Positions 63,942 to 64,000 of a DNA stretch of 64,000 nucleotides are shown in pieces. The notes beneath the pieces were generated by a model. That model did not search any database. It was not told where the DNA came from and worked only from the letters and a program-made list of their open reading frames with translations. The position numbers and the translations under genes are program-made. Positions within the stretch are counted from its first letter, which is position 1; each line of letters opens with the position of its first letter. Location: NCBI GenBank assembly GCA_002435385.1, contig DJMN01000007.1, forward strand, positions 27,155-91,154. The letters are read 5' to 3'. This stretch comes from Patescibacteria group bacterium UBA6489. GTDB lineage: Bacteria > Patescibacteriota > Gracilibacteria > BD1-5 > UBA6164.

Positions 63942-64000
63942 TGATTTGTAATGAATAATGTTTATTTCGTATTTTGAGGGAGTGTGCATTAAAGTGTGTA

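Noticed and set aside
1..64000. Reading the many in-frame TGA codons as stops, selenocysteine or tryptophan
   Set aside because: They are far too frequent for selenocysteine, no SECIS-like context is needed to keep the frames, and aligned motif positions demand Gly, not Trp.
1..64000. tRNA, rRNA or CRISPR array
   Set aside because: No cloverleaf with a TTC-type T loop and CCA end, no rRNA core sequence and no evenly spaced direct repeats with spacers were seen on either strand.

Overview
The window is AT-rich DNA from a bacterium that reads UGA as glycine (genetic code 25). Under the standard code nearly every gene breaks into short pieces at in-frame TGA. Read with TGA as Gly, the pieces join into full-length proteins, and TGA falls where the families require glycine: GDGIND and TGES of the copper ATPase, GHSWPG of the esterase, GERGAGETLACGTGA-type residues of DapF. 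Real stops are TAA or TAG. This code, with CPR-like gene content, points to Gracilibacteria or Absconditabacteria (SR1). I cannot choose between them because no rRNA, tRNA or ribosomal protein gene is present. All CDS calls below use code 25.

Layout. 1-8.2 kb: MFS half-transporter, inositol-phosphatase family enzyme, RdgB/HAM1 NTP pyrophosphatase, YqeG-type phosphatase, RimK-type ATP-grasp ligase, a large secreted DUF1566 protein, a methyltransferase and a SixA-like phosphatase. 8.3-12.6 kb (minus strand): an N-acetylglutamate-synthase-like gene behind an apparent valine leader-peptide attenuator, a 652-aa orphan and an EamA transporter. 12.8-18.4 kb: small proteins, then a copper locus of secreted Cys/His-rich protein, HMA-TauE/SafE-cupredoxin fusion and CopA P-type ATPase. 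18.4-26.4 kb: a protein with an HExxH motif, two tandem MltG paralogues, an M23 peptidase, a P-loop protein and a CHAD protein. 26.5-35.9 kb: a pilin-like protein fused to DUF285/BspA repeats, a membrane spermidine-synthase-like protein, a small GC-richer foreign-looking gene, a double-rhodanese membrane protein, a PEP-synthase/rifampin-phosphotransferase-like protein and a methyltransferase. 36-40.4 kb (minus): fbp, a TPR protein, ftsA-like, rsmG, tsaC. 41-44.4 kb: dapA, dapF (apparent frameshift), lysA. 44.4-52.2 kb: acetyltransferase, lipoprotein esterase, FtsW/RodA, Nudix, NYN nuclease, RecQ. 52.3-61.9 kb: cell-surface region with a Kazal-repeat secreted protein, TelA and two tandem SLH-anchored beta-helix proteins. 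61.9-64 kb: a membrane protein and a nucleotidyltransferase-HEPN fusion.

How they fit. The window carries much of an envelope toolkit: meso-DAP/lysine synthesis, lytic transglycosylases, an M23 peptidase, FtsA and FtsW, plus secreted adhesin-like and protease-inhibitor-like proteins. That fits an episymbiotic or predatory lifestyle, though the lifestyle is inference.

Most notable observations: (1) a beta-helix domain of about 420 codons with 34 GGN glycines and no TGA, inside a gene whose other half writes glycine almost only as TGA, which suggests acquisition from a standard-code donor; (2) three promoters sharing TTCTTACA-N3-(T/C)(T/C)CTTACA-type direct repeats with an 11-bp period, each followed after 9 bp by a -10 box, a PhoP/OmpR-type regulon signature; (3) a leader peptide of Met-Lys and six valines followed by a terminator; (4) a 110-bp element present three times with a stem kept by compensatory changes; (5) GC-rich palindromic repeats scattered in intergenic gaps.
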